From CAYNTG01 sp964400105 (GTDB lineage: Bacteria > UBP14 > UBA6098), in contig CAYNTG010000006.1 in assembly GCA_964400105.1 (NCBI GenBank), forward strand, positions 1 to 49,987: a stretch of 49,987 nucleotides of DNA, read 5' to 3'. How positions within the stretch are numbered: the first letter of the stretch is position 1; the number at the start of each line of letters is the position of its first letter. The translations under genes and the position numbers were made by a program. Under the pieces are notes generated by a model. The model saw nothing but the letters and a program-made list of their open reading frames with translations, had not been told where the DNA came from and searched no databases. Positions 7,650 to 14,987 of the stretch are shown piece by piece.

Positions 7650-8990
7650 TTACCTTCTCCCGCGAATCTTGCCCTTTTTCATGAATCCGTCGTAATGCCT
7701 CATGAGTAGGTGGCTTTCGACCTGCTGGAGCGTATCGATAACGACGCCGACCAGGATAAGCAGCGTTGTGCCGCCGAGGGCATAAGCCATGCCCGACCCG
7801 CCGGTAATACCAGAGAGGAACCATACCGGAATGATAGCGATAAGCGCCAAACCGATCGATCCCGGCAACGTAATCCGCGTGAGAACCTTATCTATATACT
7901 CCGATGTCTGTTTGCCCGGTCTCTTTCCGGGGATAAAGCCGCCATACTTTTTCATATTGTCGGCAACATCGATCGGGTTGAAAATCACTGCGGTATAGAA
8001 ATACGCGAAGAAAACGATAATAACCGCATATACAATATTATAGAAAACCGAACCGGCCCTAAATATTTCATTTATGGTGTTCGAGAAACCGCCGACAGGA
8101 AGGAATCCTAAGATCAACGTCGGGATAAACATAACCGAACTTGCGAAGATTATAGGGATAACGCCCGCCGCATTCACACGAAGCGGAAGATGCGTCGAGC
8201 TTCCACCATACACCTTGCGGCCAACGACCTTACGCGCATACTGAACCGGAATCTGCCTGGAGCCTTGCGAAAGCATGATCGCGGCGGCTATGAAGAACAG
8301 CAAACCGACGATCATAACGATCTCTGCCATTGGAGAACGTCCGCCCTCCCAGAGAAGCACTATCTCCTGCTGAATATATACAGGTAGTCTCGATACGATA
8401 CCGACGAGAATGAGAATACTCATTCCGTTGCCGATCCCCTTTTCGGTCATTAGCTCGCCCATCCACATAATCAGCACCGCGCCGGTCGTGAGGCTCAAAA
8501 CGCCGATAATGGTGAACATAACACCCGAGAAAGCCGGGACTATGACCGCCACCTCGGAATTCGCGGAAAGATTTTGGATGAAGGCGACCATACCGAGAGA
8601 CTGCGCAGCGGCGATGAATATAGTGCCGTAACGCGTGTATTGGGTGATCTTCCGGCGGCCCTCTTCGCCTTCTTTTTGCAGCTTCTGAAAATATGGAATA
8701 ACCGCGCCAAGCAGCTGAATGATAATCGACGCGGTGATATACGGCATGATGCCCGTTGCAAATATCGTTGCGCGACGAAAAGCACCACCGACAAACATGT
8801 CGTAAAGCCCGAATACCCCGCCCATCTCGGCGCTTCCGAATGCTGCGGACAACCCGGACAAGTTGATGCCCGGCAATGGGATATGTCCTCCAAGACGGTA
8901 TAGGACCAACATACTTACAGTGAAGAAGACCTTTTTTCGAAGGTCGGGTATCTTGAAAATGTTCGATATCGATTCGAGAATTCTTCTCAT
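7650..8990 (-). CDS. secY: Preprotein translocase channel subunit SecY
   Basis: Core of the Sec membrane channel, 446 residues with ten hydrophobic segments. Recognisable blocks: LYRLGGHIPLPGI, the plug-region LYDMFVGGAFRRATIFATGIMPYITASIIIQLL, the C4 loop with RQIPVQYARKVVGR, and NPIDVADNMKKYGGFIPGKRPG. Its ATG overlaps the rplO stop (ATGA). Together with secA at 14988, two main Sec components are in this window. Confidence 0.97.
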   Translation of the reverse strand: MRRILESISNIFKIPDLRKKVFFTVSMLVLYRLGGHIPLPGINLSGLSAAFGSAEMGGVFGLYDMFVGGAFRRATIFATGIMPYITASIIIQLLGAVIPYFQKLQKEGEEGRRKITQYTRYGTIFIAAAQSLGMVAFIQNLSANSEVAVIVPAFSGVMFTIIGVLSLTTGAVLIMWMGELMTEKGIGNGMSILILVGIVSRLPVYIQQEIVLLWEGGRSPMAEIVMIVGLLFFIAAAIMLSQGSRQIPVQYARKVVGRKVYGGSSTHLPLRVNAAGVIPIIFASSVMFIPTLILGFLPVGGFSNTINEIFRAGSVFYNIVYAVIIVFFAYFYTAVIFNPIDVADNMKKYGGFIPGKRPGKQTSEYIDKVLTRITLPGSIGLALIAIIPVWFLSGITGGSGMAYALGGTTLLILVGVVIDTLQQVESHLLMRHYDGFMKKGKIRGRR

Positions 8991-9424
8991 CTCAAATGAA
9001 CCTTCCCGCCTAATTTTTCTACCTTCTCGACAGCCGACCCGGTGGCTGCATCGACGGTGATTTTCAATGAAACGTGAAGCTCACCGTCTCCGAGAAGCTT
9101 AACGGGTTTCTTATTAGATATCAGACCCTCTTGCCGCAGAACCTCGAAATCGACATCCCGGCCGTCTTCGAATCTATTCAAGTCGCGAACATTCACGATC
9201 TGATAGATTAGCCTATGAGGAGGTTGGAAACCTTTCTTTGGCACCCTTCTAATCAACGGCATCTGACCGCCTTCGAACCATATTCTATGTTTCGCACCAC
9301 TACGCGAAAGCTGTCCATTTTCTCCGCGACCGGATGTTTTCCCGTGTCCAGAGGCATTTCCTCTGCCCACTCTTTTTCGGTTCTTCTTAGCACCTTTAGC
9401 CGGTTTTATATCGCCTATTCTCAT
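8987..9424 (-). CDS. rplO: Ribosomal protein uL15
   Basis: L15, 145 residues. The glycine/basic-rich N-terminal half is characteristic (KGAKKNRKRVGRGNASGHGKTSGRG), followed by FEGGQMPLIRRVPKKGF. The C-terminal globular part ends AVEKVEKLGGKVHLR. It overlaps rpmD and secY by 4 bases each, so translation is coupled along rpmD-rplO-secY. Confidence 0.96.
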   Translation of the reverse strand: MRIGDIKPAKGAKKNRKRVGRGNASGHGKTSGRGENGQLSRSGAKHRIWFEGGQMPLIRRVPKKGFQPPHRLIYQIVNVRDLNRFEDGRDVDFEVLRQEGLISNKKPVKLLGDGELHVSLKITVDAATGSAVEKVEKLGGKVHLR

Positions 9425-9618
9425 TTCTCGCCTCCGGGTTCGACCTTCTCGACCTTTACGAGGTGGATCACCTTATTGACCATTCCCATTATCGGACCGT
9501 TAGCTTCGTGCACAACTGTCTGATGCATCCGTTTCAAACCGAGTCCGCGAACCGTTTGCTTTTGGTCTTTTTTATACCCAATCGGACTTTTCACGAGTGT
9601 AATCTTAATTTTTCCCAT
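9421..9618 (-). CDS. rpmD: Ribosomal protein uL30
   Basis: L30, 65 residues, the short bacterial form. IKITLVKSPIGYKKDQKQTVRGLGLKRMHQTVVHEANGPIMGMVNKVIHLV matches the family along its whole length. It lies between rpsE and rplO, and its stop overlaps the rplO start. Confidence 0.95.
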   Translation of the reverse strand: MGKIKITLVKSPIGYKKDQKQTVRGLGLKRMHQTVVHEANGPIMGMVNKVIHLVKVEKVEPGGEK

Positions 9619-9634
9619 TCCGAGCCTCGCTTAC

Positions 9635-10171
9635 TTATCTTTTAAGTTTCTCGGGTTCGAGCGATCTACGTCGCGCGACCATCTCGATAGTTTCCTGTTC
9701 GAGCAGTCCAGTCATAGTAGCCTTCGCGACGTTAATCGGGTTTTTTGAACCCAGAGATTTTGTCAAAACATCCTGAACACCGAGGACCTCGAGGATAGCT
9801 CGAACCGCACCGCCTGCGATAACGCCCGTTCCCGGCGACGCCGGTTTTAGCAAGACCTTTGCCGCACCGTATCGTCCGATGATTTCATGCGATAACGTTC
9901 TTCCTCCAACGAGAGGTATCTGGACTATCTCTCTTCTGGCAACTTCCGAGGCCTTATGAATCGCGCTTGCAACCTCGTTCGCCTTCCCGAATCCGAGACC
10001 GATGCTGCCCGCCTTATCGCCTACCGCAACCAAAGCGCTGAAGCTCAGGTTCTTTCCGCCCTTTACGACCTTGGAAACGCGGTTTATCGAGATAACCCTT
10101 TCTTCGTAAATATCCTCGACCGGCTTGCGCCCGCGTCTTCCTCGTCCTGGTTTCCGTTCATAATTAGCCAT
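9635..10171 (-). CDS. rpsE: Ribosomal protein uS5
   Basis: S5, 178 residues, helps decoding fidelity. The double-stranded-RNA-binding N-terminal domain is present (YEERVISINRVSKVVKGGKNLSFSALVAVGD), then GLGFGKANEVASAIHKASEVAR and the C-terminal domain AGGAVRAILEVLGVQDVLTKSLGSKNPINVAKAT. AGGAG precedes the ATG. Confidence 0.97.
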   Translation of the reverse strand: MANYERKPGRGRRGRKPVEDIYEERVISINRVSKVVKGGKNLSFSALVAVGDKAGSIGLGFGKANEVASAIHKASEVARREIVQIPLVGGRTLSHEIIGRYGAAKVLLKPASPGTGVIAGGAVRAILEVLGVQDVLTKSLGSKNPINVAKATMTGLLEQETIEMVARRRSLEPEKLKR

Positions 10172-10201
10172 ATTCGCTCCTGAAAGCTTATTTTGCCTTG
10201 A

Positions 10202-10567
10202 TTAAAATTCCAAACCGCCCTTTCGGGCGCCGTCCGCGAGAGCCTTGACACGACCATGGTAAAGAAATCCATGCCTATCGAAAACAACCGCCTCGATCCC
10301 TTTTCCCTTCGCAATTTCAGCCATCCTCATTCCAACTATCTTCGCTGCTTCAACCTTGGTCTTGCCAGCAACACCCTTTTTTACATCGGGATCGAGTGTC
10401 GAAGTGGCCCCTAATGTAATTTCGCTTTGATCGTCGATAATTTGGGCATAGATATGCCTACCGCTACGGCTTACTACCAACCGTGGTCTCTCCGGCGTTC
10501 CGAAGATTCTCTTGCGGATATGCGTTATCCTTTTCCTTTTCCTTAATGCTTTATCTCTCATCTTCAT
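10202..10567 (-). CDS. rplR: Ribosomal protein uL18
   Basis: L18, 121 residues, binds 5S rRNA. The basic N-terminus (RKRKRITHIRKRIFGTPERPRLVVSRSGRHIYAQIIDD) and the C-terminal VVFDRHGFLYHGRVKALADGARKGGLEF are standard. GAGG lies about 5 bases before the first ATG; a second ATG two codons later is possible. Confidence 0.96.
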   Translation of the reverse strand: MKMRDKALRKRKRITHIRKRIFGTPERPRLVVSRSGRHIYAQIIDDQSEITLGATSTLDPDVKKGVAGKTKVEAAKIVGMRMAEIAKGKGIEAVVFDRHGFLYHGRVKALADGARKGGLEF

Positions 10568-10581
10568 TTCTGGCCTCTTGT

Positions 10582-11163
10582 TTAAACGGCGGACTTGCCG
10601 GCTTTAACCTGAACCCGTTCACCGAAGTATCGGATTCCTTTACTTTTATAGACATCCGGTTTTCTGAAACCCCGGATTTTGGCCGACACCTGACCGACGA
10701 CCTGTTTGTCGATCCCGCTCACCTTTATTTTTCCGGTAAGCAGCTGGTTCGGCGTTCCCGCGGCTGCGGTCTTTCGCTTGAGCGTCTCCGCCTCGATAGT
10801 CACGCCATCCGGCGGCATAAAGAAGATCTGGTGGCTATGTCCGAGGGATAGAAGTATCCCCCGCCCCTTTTGCTCGACCTTATAGCCGACCCCGATGATC
10901 TCCATATTTATCTCGAACCCTATACTAACACCGATCAACATATTATTGACGAGCGACCTGGAAAGACCGTGCATCTGGCGCGACACGATGCTCTCGTTTA
11001 TCCTTTCGAGGACGACGGCTCCATCACTCTGAGTTATGTCGATCTGTCGGCAAAGATCCATTTCGAGCTTGCCTTTTTGGCCGGAGATAGCGATGTGTTT
11101 CCCGTCGATTTCGACCTTCACACCACCGGGTATTTCCAGCGGGTTATTTCCAATCCTACTCAT
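10582..11163 (-). CDS. rplF: Ribosomal protein uL6
   Basis: L6, 193 residues, near the factor-binding centre of the 50S. It begins MSRIGNNPLEIPGGVKVEIDG, has the two L6 repeats, and ends with the conserved signature GQVSAKIRGFRKPDVYKSKGIRYFGERVQVKAGKSAV. It lies 14 bases downstream of rpsH. Confidence 0.97.
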   Translation of the reverse strand: MSRIGNNPLEIPGGVKVEIDGKHIAISGQKGKLEMDLCRQIDITQSDGAVVLERINESIVSRQMHGLSRSLVNNMLIGVSIGFEINMEIIGVGYKVEQKGRGILLSLGHSHQIFFMPPDGVTIEAETLKRKTAAAGTPNQLLTGKIKVSGIDKQVVGQVSAKIRGFRKPDVYKSKGIRYFGERVQVKAGKSAV

Positions 11164-11176
11164 TATTTACCCCTTG

Positions 11177-11572
11177 TTACCAAATATAACACAGGACCTC
11201 GCCGCCAACTCCGAGCATTCGGGCCTGACGGTCAGTGAGAACGCCCTTCGAGGTCGAGAGTATTGCGATTCCGAGACCGTTACGGACACGCGGAAGCTTA
11301 GACAGATTTGCGTATATCCGGCGACCCGGCTTGCTGACTCTTTTTATACCCCTAACGACGGTTTTGCCGTCGTTGTAGCGAAGATAGACCCTTAGCTCCG
11401 GCCTCGGCCCTTCGGTAGGGATAATTTTATAGCCGCGAATGTAATGCTCCTCGGTGAGAATACGCGCAATATTATGCCTCATCTTGCTCGAAGGCATATT
11501 CACCGACTTTTTACCCGCAATTATTCCATTGCGGACGCGAGTCAACATATCGGAAATGGTATCGGTCATCAT
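11177..11572 (-). CDS. rpsH: Ribosomal protein uS8
   Basis: S8, 131 residues, organises the central domain of 16S rRNA and in many bacteria represses its own operon. Conserved segments: DTISDMLTRVRNGI, SSKMRHNIARILTEEHYI and the C-terminal GIAILSTSKGVLTDRQARMLGVGGEVLCYIW. Confidence 0.97.
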   Translation of the reverse strand: MMTDTISDMLTRVRNGIIAGKKSVNMPSSKMRHNIARILTEEHYIRGYKIIPTEGPRPELRVYLRYNDGKTVVRGIKRVSKPGRRIYANLSKLPRVRNGLGIAILSTSKGVLTDRQARMLGVGGEVLCYIW

Positions 11573-11593
11573 AATGTATTTATCCTCCCTTGA

Positions 11594-11779
11594 CTACCAA
11601 CTCGCCTTAGTTACTCCAGGAATATCGCCATTGAGGGCAAGCTCCCTGAAGCAAATACGGCATAGGCCAAAATCCCTCATATAACCTCTCGATCGGCCAC
11701 AACGCTGGCACCGATTAACCGCTCTGGAGCTAAATTTTGGTTTCTTATTCGACTTGGCGATAAGGCATTTTCTCGCCAT
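11594..11779 (-). CDS. rpsN: Ribosomal protein uS14, short zinc form
   Basis: S14 type Z, 61 residues. Cysteines 24, 27, 40 and 43 form CQRC ... CRIC, the zinc site that marks the short form, followed by FRELALNGDIPGVTKASW. It sits between rplE and rpsH as in most zinc-form operons. Confidence 0.96.
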   Translation of the reverse strand: MARKCLIAKSNKKPKFSSRAVNRCQRCGRSRGYMRDFGLCRICFRELALNGDIPGVTKASW

Positions 11780-11800
11780 ATAACCACCTCTATTTTCGTT

Positions 11801-12346
11801 TTATTTTCTTTTGAACGGGAAGCCGAATTGACTGAGCAATTCAAAAGCCTCCTCGTCTGTCTTTGCCGTAGTAACAATCGTTATATTCATCCCTTTGACA
11901 TTATCGATTTTATCGTAATCGATCTCCGGGAATATGATCTGCTCTTCGATCCCGAGCGTGTAATTTCCCCTTCCATCGAATGAGTCCCCACTCATTCCTC
12001 TGAAATCGCGAATCCTCGGGATAGCAATGTTTATAAGCCTGTCGAGGAAATCGAACATCTTCTCGCCGCGAAGGGTGGAACACGCCCCTATGGCCATCCC
12101 CTTTCGAAGGCTGAAGTTCGATATGCTCTTCTTGGCCTTGCAGACCTTTGGTTTCTGGCCAGTAATCAGAGCAATTTCGCCCATCGAACCCTCGAGAATC
12201 TTCGAGTTCTTGGAAGAGCTTCCAAGCCCCATATTCACAACGATTTTCACGAGCTTTGGGGCCTCGTTGACATTGTGATATTCAAATTTCTCGATGAGGT
12301 TAGGAACTATTTCCTGTTTGTATTTATCTTTATATCTTGATGCCAT
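11801..12346 (-). CDS. rplE: Ribosomal protein uL5
   Basis: L5, 181 residues, binds 5S rRNA and contacts tRNA through bridge B1b. The family blocks NEAPKLVKIVVNMGLG, LITGQKPKVCKAKKSISNFSLRKGMAIGACSTLRG and the C-terminal GMNITIVTTAKTDEEAFELLSQFGFPF are all present. Confidence 0.97.
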   Translation of the reverse strand: MASRYKDKYKQEIVPNLIEKFEYHNVNEAPKLVKIVVNMGLGSSSKNSKILEGSMGEIALITGQKPKVCKAKKSISNFSLRKGMAIGACSTLRGEKMFDFLDRLINIAIPRIRDFRGMSGDSFDGRGNYTLGIEEQIIFPEIDYDKIDNVKGMNITIVTTAKTDEEAFELLSQFGFPFKRK

Positions 12347-12355
12347 TTCTATCTC

Positions 12356-12694
12356 CTACGCGTCGATCATTTCCTTGCATTTTTTGCAGAAACGGACCTT
12401 GCTTCCATCGTCAGTGAAGAACGTCCCGATGCGCGTCGCAGAGCCACATTTCGGGCATACGAGCATAACGTTCGACACATCGAGCGGAGCCTCGCGTTCT
12501 TGGATTCCGCCCTGTTGGTTAGCAGTGGTGGGCTTTGTGTGCCGTTTTATAAAGTTGACTCCCTCGACTATAATCCTGTGGCCTCGAGGGAACACCTTAA
12601 GCACCTTACCCTTCTTACCGTTGTAATTACCTGCGATAACCTTGACGATATCGTTTTTCTTGATTTTGATAGGCTGTAATTGGTTTTCTCTCAT
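12356..12694 (-). CDS. rplX: Ribosomal protein uL24 with C-terminal zinc ribbon
   Basis: L24, 112 residues. The KOW motif lies near the N-terminus (IKKNDIVKVIAGNYNGKKGKVLKVFP). The C-terminus carries a four-cysteine ribbon (Cys 80, 83, 103 and 106: CPKC ... CKKC), an extension found in some bacterial L24 proteins. It lies between rplN and rplE. Confidence 0.96.
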   Translation of the reverse strand: MRENQLQPIKIKKNDIVKVIAGNYNGKKGKVLKVFPRGHRIIVEGVNFIKRHTKPTTANQQGGIQEREAPLDVSNVMLVCPKCGSATRIGTFFTDDGSKVRFCKKCKEMIDA

Positions 12695-12703
12695 AATATT
12701 TTC

Positions 12704-13072
12704 CTATATAACCTCTGGTGCAAGCGAGACGATCTTCATATAGTTAAGCTCTCGAAGTTCTCTCGCAATCGGCCCGAATACGCGGGTTCCGCGTGGTTCT
12801 CCCACATCGTCCACCAAGACTGCAGCGTTGTCGTCGAAACGGATATAGCTGCCGTCCAAACGGCGAATCGCCTTCTTTGTCCTAACGATAACCGCCTTTA
12901 CGACATCCCCCTTCTTCACTGCGGCGCCAGGAATAGCCTCCTTAACGCTGACTACCACCATATCGCCGATAGTTGCGGTCTTATCCTTGGACCCGTGAAC
13001 CATACCGATAACCATCACCCTTTTAGCGCCGGAATTATCGGCCACGTTAAGTCTGGAACTTCGTTGGACCAT
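12704..13072 (-). CDS. rplN: Ribosomal protein uL14
   Basis: L14, 122 residues, the family's usual length when started at the ATG at 13072 (MVQRSSRLNVADNSGAKRVMVIG). The frame is open further into rpsQ, but that extension has no family counterpart. RGTRVFGPIARELRELNYMKIVSLAPEVI is the standard C-terminus. It starts 2 bases after the rpsQ stop. Confidence 0.96.
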   Translation of the reverse strand: MVQRSSRLNVADNSGAKRVMVIGMVHGSKDKTATIGDMVVVSVKEAIPGAAVKKGDVVKAVIVRTKKAIRRLDGSYIRFDDNAAVLVDDVGEPRGTRVFGPIARELRELNYMKIVSLAPEVI

Positions 13073-13074
13073 TT

Positions 13075-13338
13075 CTAACCCTCCGCCGATTCTGCGCGAA
13101 CCAAAACCTCGGAAACGCGCCATCTAACGGTTTTGGAAATCGGTCGAGATTCGATTACCCGAACCCTATCGCCCACGTGACAGTTGTTTTCGCCGTCGTG
13201 GGCTTTAAGCTTCGACCGTCGCTTAATTACTTTACCGAAAAGTGGATGGCGCACGAGTTTGACGACCTCGACCGAAACCGTTTTGTCCATTCGGTCGGAG
13301 ATCACGAAACCATCGCGAACCTTTTTCCTCTTTCTCAT
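13075..13338 (-). CDS. rpsQ: Ribosomal protein uS17, first gene of the ribosomal run
   Basis: S17, 87 residues, an OB-fold early assembly protein. RDGFVISDRMDKTVSVEVVKLVRHPLFGKVIKRRSKLKAHD and VGDRVRVIESRPISKTVRWRVSEVL are typical. GGAGG is spaced 6-7 bases before the ATG. It is normally preceded by rplP-rpmC; here a promoter and a terminator lie directly upstream instead, so transcription begins at this gene. Confidence 0.96.
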   Translation of the reverse strand: MRKRKKVRDGFVISDRMDKTVSVEVVKLVRHPLFGKVIKRRSKLKAHDGENNCHVGDRVRVIESRPISKTVRWRVSEVLVRAESAEG

Positions 13339-13365
13339 TGTGTCCTCCAGTTATCTAAACCGGGT

Positions 13366-13371
13366 ATTATA
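13366..13371 (-). promoter_or_regulatory. -10 element for the rpsQ-led ribosomal operon
   Basis: A perfect TATAAT on the minus strand, about 28 bases upstream of the rpsQ start codon. The region at the correct -35 distance is poor (ATGAAG at 17 bp), so the -35 is weak or an activator or AT-rich UP-like tract helps. The tract between this box and the upstream terminator is strongly A/T-rich. Confidence 0.6.
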
Positions 13372-13408
13372 GCCTCGAAAAAAATTGCCTTCATTATTTA
13401 CAATATCT

Positions 13409-13437
13409 AAAAACAAAAAACCCGCGTCGAACGCGGG
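13409..13437 (-). terminator. Rho-independent terminator after fabG
   Basis: On the minus strand a 7-bp GC-rich stem (CCCGCGT / ACGCGGG, 3-base loop) is followed by a T-rich tail (TTTTTTGTTTTT). It lies about 110 bases after the fabG stop and just before the rpsQ promoter, so it separates the two transcription units. Confidence 0.85.
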
Positions 13438-13545
13438 ACACACCAAATATGGTGAAATCCCGGGTCATTCATACGCGACATTCGGCCCGAGGACGAATAT
13501 CGCTAAGTTGCATAAGTAGTATAATTACTACTAAGATATTGAGTT

Positions 13546-14277
13546 TTATGCTATCAGCATCCCACCATCAACAGGGATCACAGCTCCGGTGATGTAATCT
13601 GACGCTGGGGATACCAAAAAAAGAACTGTTTCGGCGACGTCGTTCGGCGATCCGGGGACATTACCTAAAATAACCCTATTCAAGAAACCGGAGATCGCCG
13701 ATTCGGGCAAATCCTTTGTCATGTCGGTCTCGATAAAACCCGGCGCGACTGCGTTTGCTCTGATTCCACGAACGCCGAGCTCCTTCGCAAGTGTCCCAGT
13801 CAGCGAGATAACTCCCGCTTTGGATGCGGCATAACTCGCTTGACCGGCGTTTCCATTGAAACTCACCACGCTCGCTATATTAACGATCTTTCCGTAGCGA
13901 ACCTTGATCATCTGCTTCACCGCAGCGCGACTCATTAGGAATGTTCCACGAAGATTGACACGAATAACATCGTCGAAATCCTTGGCCTTCATCCTCAAAA
14001 TGATCGCATTTCTGCTAATTCCCGCGTTATTTACAAGTATTTCTAAAGAACCGAATTTCTCGATCGCCACATCGACGACCTTTGCTGCACCATCCTCCGT
14101 CGAGATATCAGCCGCAACTGCCACTCCACCCAACTCACCAGCCAAATCGCGCAATTTGGATTCCTCTATATCGGCGAGAACCATATTGGCCCCACTCTCC
14201 GACAACTTACGTGCGATAGCCGCCCCAATTCCACGGGCCGCGCCGGTAACGATTGCAGTTCTCCCCGAAAGAATCAT
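13546..14277 (-). CDS. fabG: 3-oxoacyl-[acyl-carrier-protein] reductase (SDR family)
   Basis: NADPH-dependent reductase of the fatty acid elongation cycle; 243 residues, the normal length. The cofactor motif TGAARGIG is near residue 11. NNAG, the catalytic Ser in NIASVVSFNG and the YAASK dyad (Tyr-x3-Lys) are all present, followed by NAVAPGFIETDMT and the C-terminal ITGAVIPVDGGMLI typical of FabG. Its ATG is 20 bases after tRNA-Ala and lacks a well-spaced ribosome-binding site (AGG abuts the ATG). It may be read through from the tRNA promoter. No other fab gene lies nearby, so a role in another SDR pathway cannot be excluded. Confidence 0.9.
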   Translation of the reverse strand: MILSGRTAIVTGAARGIGAAIARKLSESGANMVLADIEESKLRDLAGELGGVAVAADISTEDGAAKVVDVAIEKFGSLEILVNNAGISRNAIILRMKAKDFDDVIRVNLRGTFLMSRAAVKQMIKVRYGKIVNIASVVSFNGNAGQASYAASKAGVISLTGTLAKELGVRGIRANAVAPGFIETDMTKDLPESAISGFLNRVILGNVPGSPNDVAETVLFLVSPASDYITGAVIPVDGGMLIA

Positions 14278-14297
14278 CCTGACATCCGATTAAAATA

Positions 14298-14370
14298 TGG
14301 AGCCGATGGGGCTCGAACCCACGGCCTCCAGAGTGCGATTCTGGCGCTCTCCCAGCTGAGCTACGGCCCC
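14298..14370 (-). tRNA. tRNA-Ala (anticodon CGC)
   Basis: A 73-base cloverleaf. The acceptor GGGGCCG pairs with CGGCTCC and has the G3-U70 wobble that identifies alanine tRNAs, with A73 as discriminator. The D arm GCTCAGCTGGGAGAGC, an anticodon stem CCAGA/TCTGG holding loop ATCGCAC, and a T arm with GGTTCGAGCCC are all present. CCA is not encoded. Confidence 0.95.
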
Positions 14371-14382
14371 GTATCCTAACCT

Positions 14383-14388
14383 ATTATA
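14383..14388 (-). promoter_or_regulatory. -10 box for tRNA-Ala
   Basis: A minus-strand TATAAT ends about 12 bases before the first base of the mature tRNA, a fitting distance for a stable-RNA promoter. No clear -35 hexamer is visible at 16-18 bp. Confidence 0.45.
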
Positions 14389-14559
14389 ACCGGCACGTGG
14401 GGCGCAACACGTTGCAAACATTCATTTTACGGGACGCTGCACCTATGCCGCCGTCCAATAACTCAGCAATAATATGTCCGGGCACATCAACAGTCAAGGA
14501 TTTTTTTAGATATTTTTGTCCGGTAAAGAAACATGGTATCCACCCTGTCATGTATATAA

Positions 14560-14715
14560 TGTAAGGGAGATTTCCACGTCGTCTTGCAGATTTCTCGCGG
14601 ATGACCCGTGGCCGATGAGATTGCCGCCACCAAGGCCTGTATTGGTCGCTCCGCTCCATAAAAGGCCCACATGCCATACTGCCATATCTAATGACATCGC
14701 AATGACGGGTTAATT
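14560..14715 (-). repeat. Degenerate 'CATTGCGA...GAGCGGAGCGACCAAT...GGCAATCTC' dispersed repeat
   Basis: Read on the minus strand, this contains in order CGTCATTGCGATG, GGAGCGGAGCGACCAAT, GGCGGCAATCTCATCGGCC and GACGACGTGGAAATCTCC. These are the recognisable blocks of the common intergenic repeat whose conceptual translation contains HCEERSD. The blocks are interrupted by unrelated sequence, so it is an old copy. Confidence 0.5.
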
Positions 14716-14928
14716 TCATGTTTTCTGTTAAAAATCACCAATCTCAAGCAATCATCTTTTGAGAATGTTACATATATTTGAGATATGTTATCTTTCTTTT
14801 GACAGTGCCGTTTGCTAGGGGCGACCGGCTGTGGGGATTGGGGCGGAAGTGTAATGGTCTAACCGGGCATCTTATGTCTTGTGGTGCGAGCCGTGCCTTT
14901 CTCTAATATTCGAGACAGTATCCATAGC

Positions 14929-14957
14929 TTGACACTCACCTTTAAATGGAATATATT
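14929..14957 (+). promoter_or_regulatory. Sigma-70-type promoter of the secA operon
   Basis: A perfect -35 TTGACA (14929-14934), a 17-bp spacer and a -10 TATATT (14952-14957). Predicted initiation near 14964 leaves a leader of about 24 bases before the secA ATG and rules out the in-frame upstream ATG at 14946, which overlaps the promoter. Confidence 0.75.
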
Positions 14958-14987
14958 ATTCAATTAAATCTATTGGGTGAGATTATT

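Larger units (their letters stand above)
14371..14928. other. Intergenic region between tRNA-Ala and secA
   Basis: I see no gene here. It holds the tRNA-Ala -10 box at its left end, a degenerate dispersed repeat at about 14560-14715, and AT-rich sequence leading to the secA promoter. Short open frames in the region lack ribosome-binding sites and resemble translated repeat. Confidence 0.6.

Noticed and set aside
7642..7824. N-terminal extension of adk into secY
   Set aside because: The extension is a shadow of secY; the GTG at 7641 gives the family's normal N-terminus. Similar upstream extensions of rplN, secA, the GT4 gene, the dipeptidase and the small secreted protein were trimmed for the same reason.
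14384..14719. 111-codon minus-strand frame between tRNA-Ala and secA
   Set aside because: It reads through the degenerate dispersed repeat and has no convincing start signal.
14795..14890. GC-rich stretch after TTGACA at about 14795, considered as a small RNA such as SRP RNA
   Set aside because: No SRP core motif (GGAAGNAGCA-like loops) and no matching -10 box after the TTGACA.
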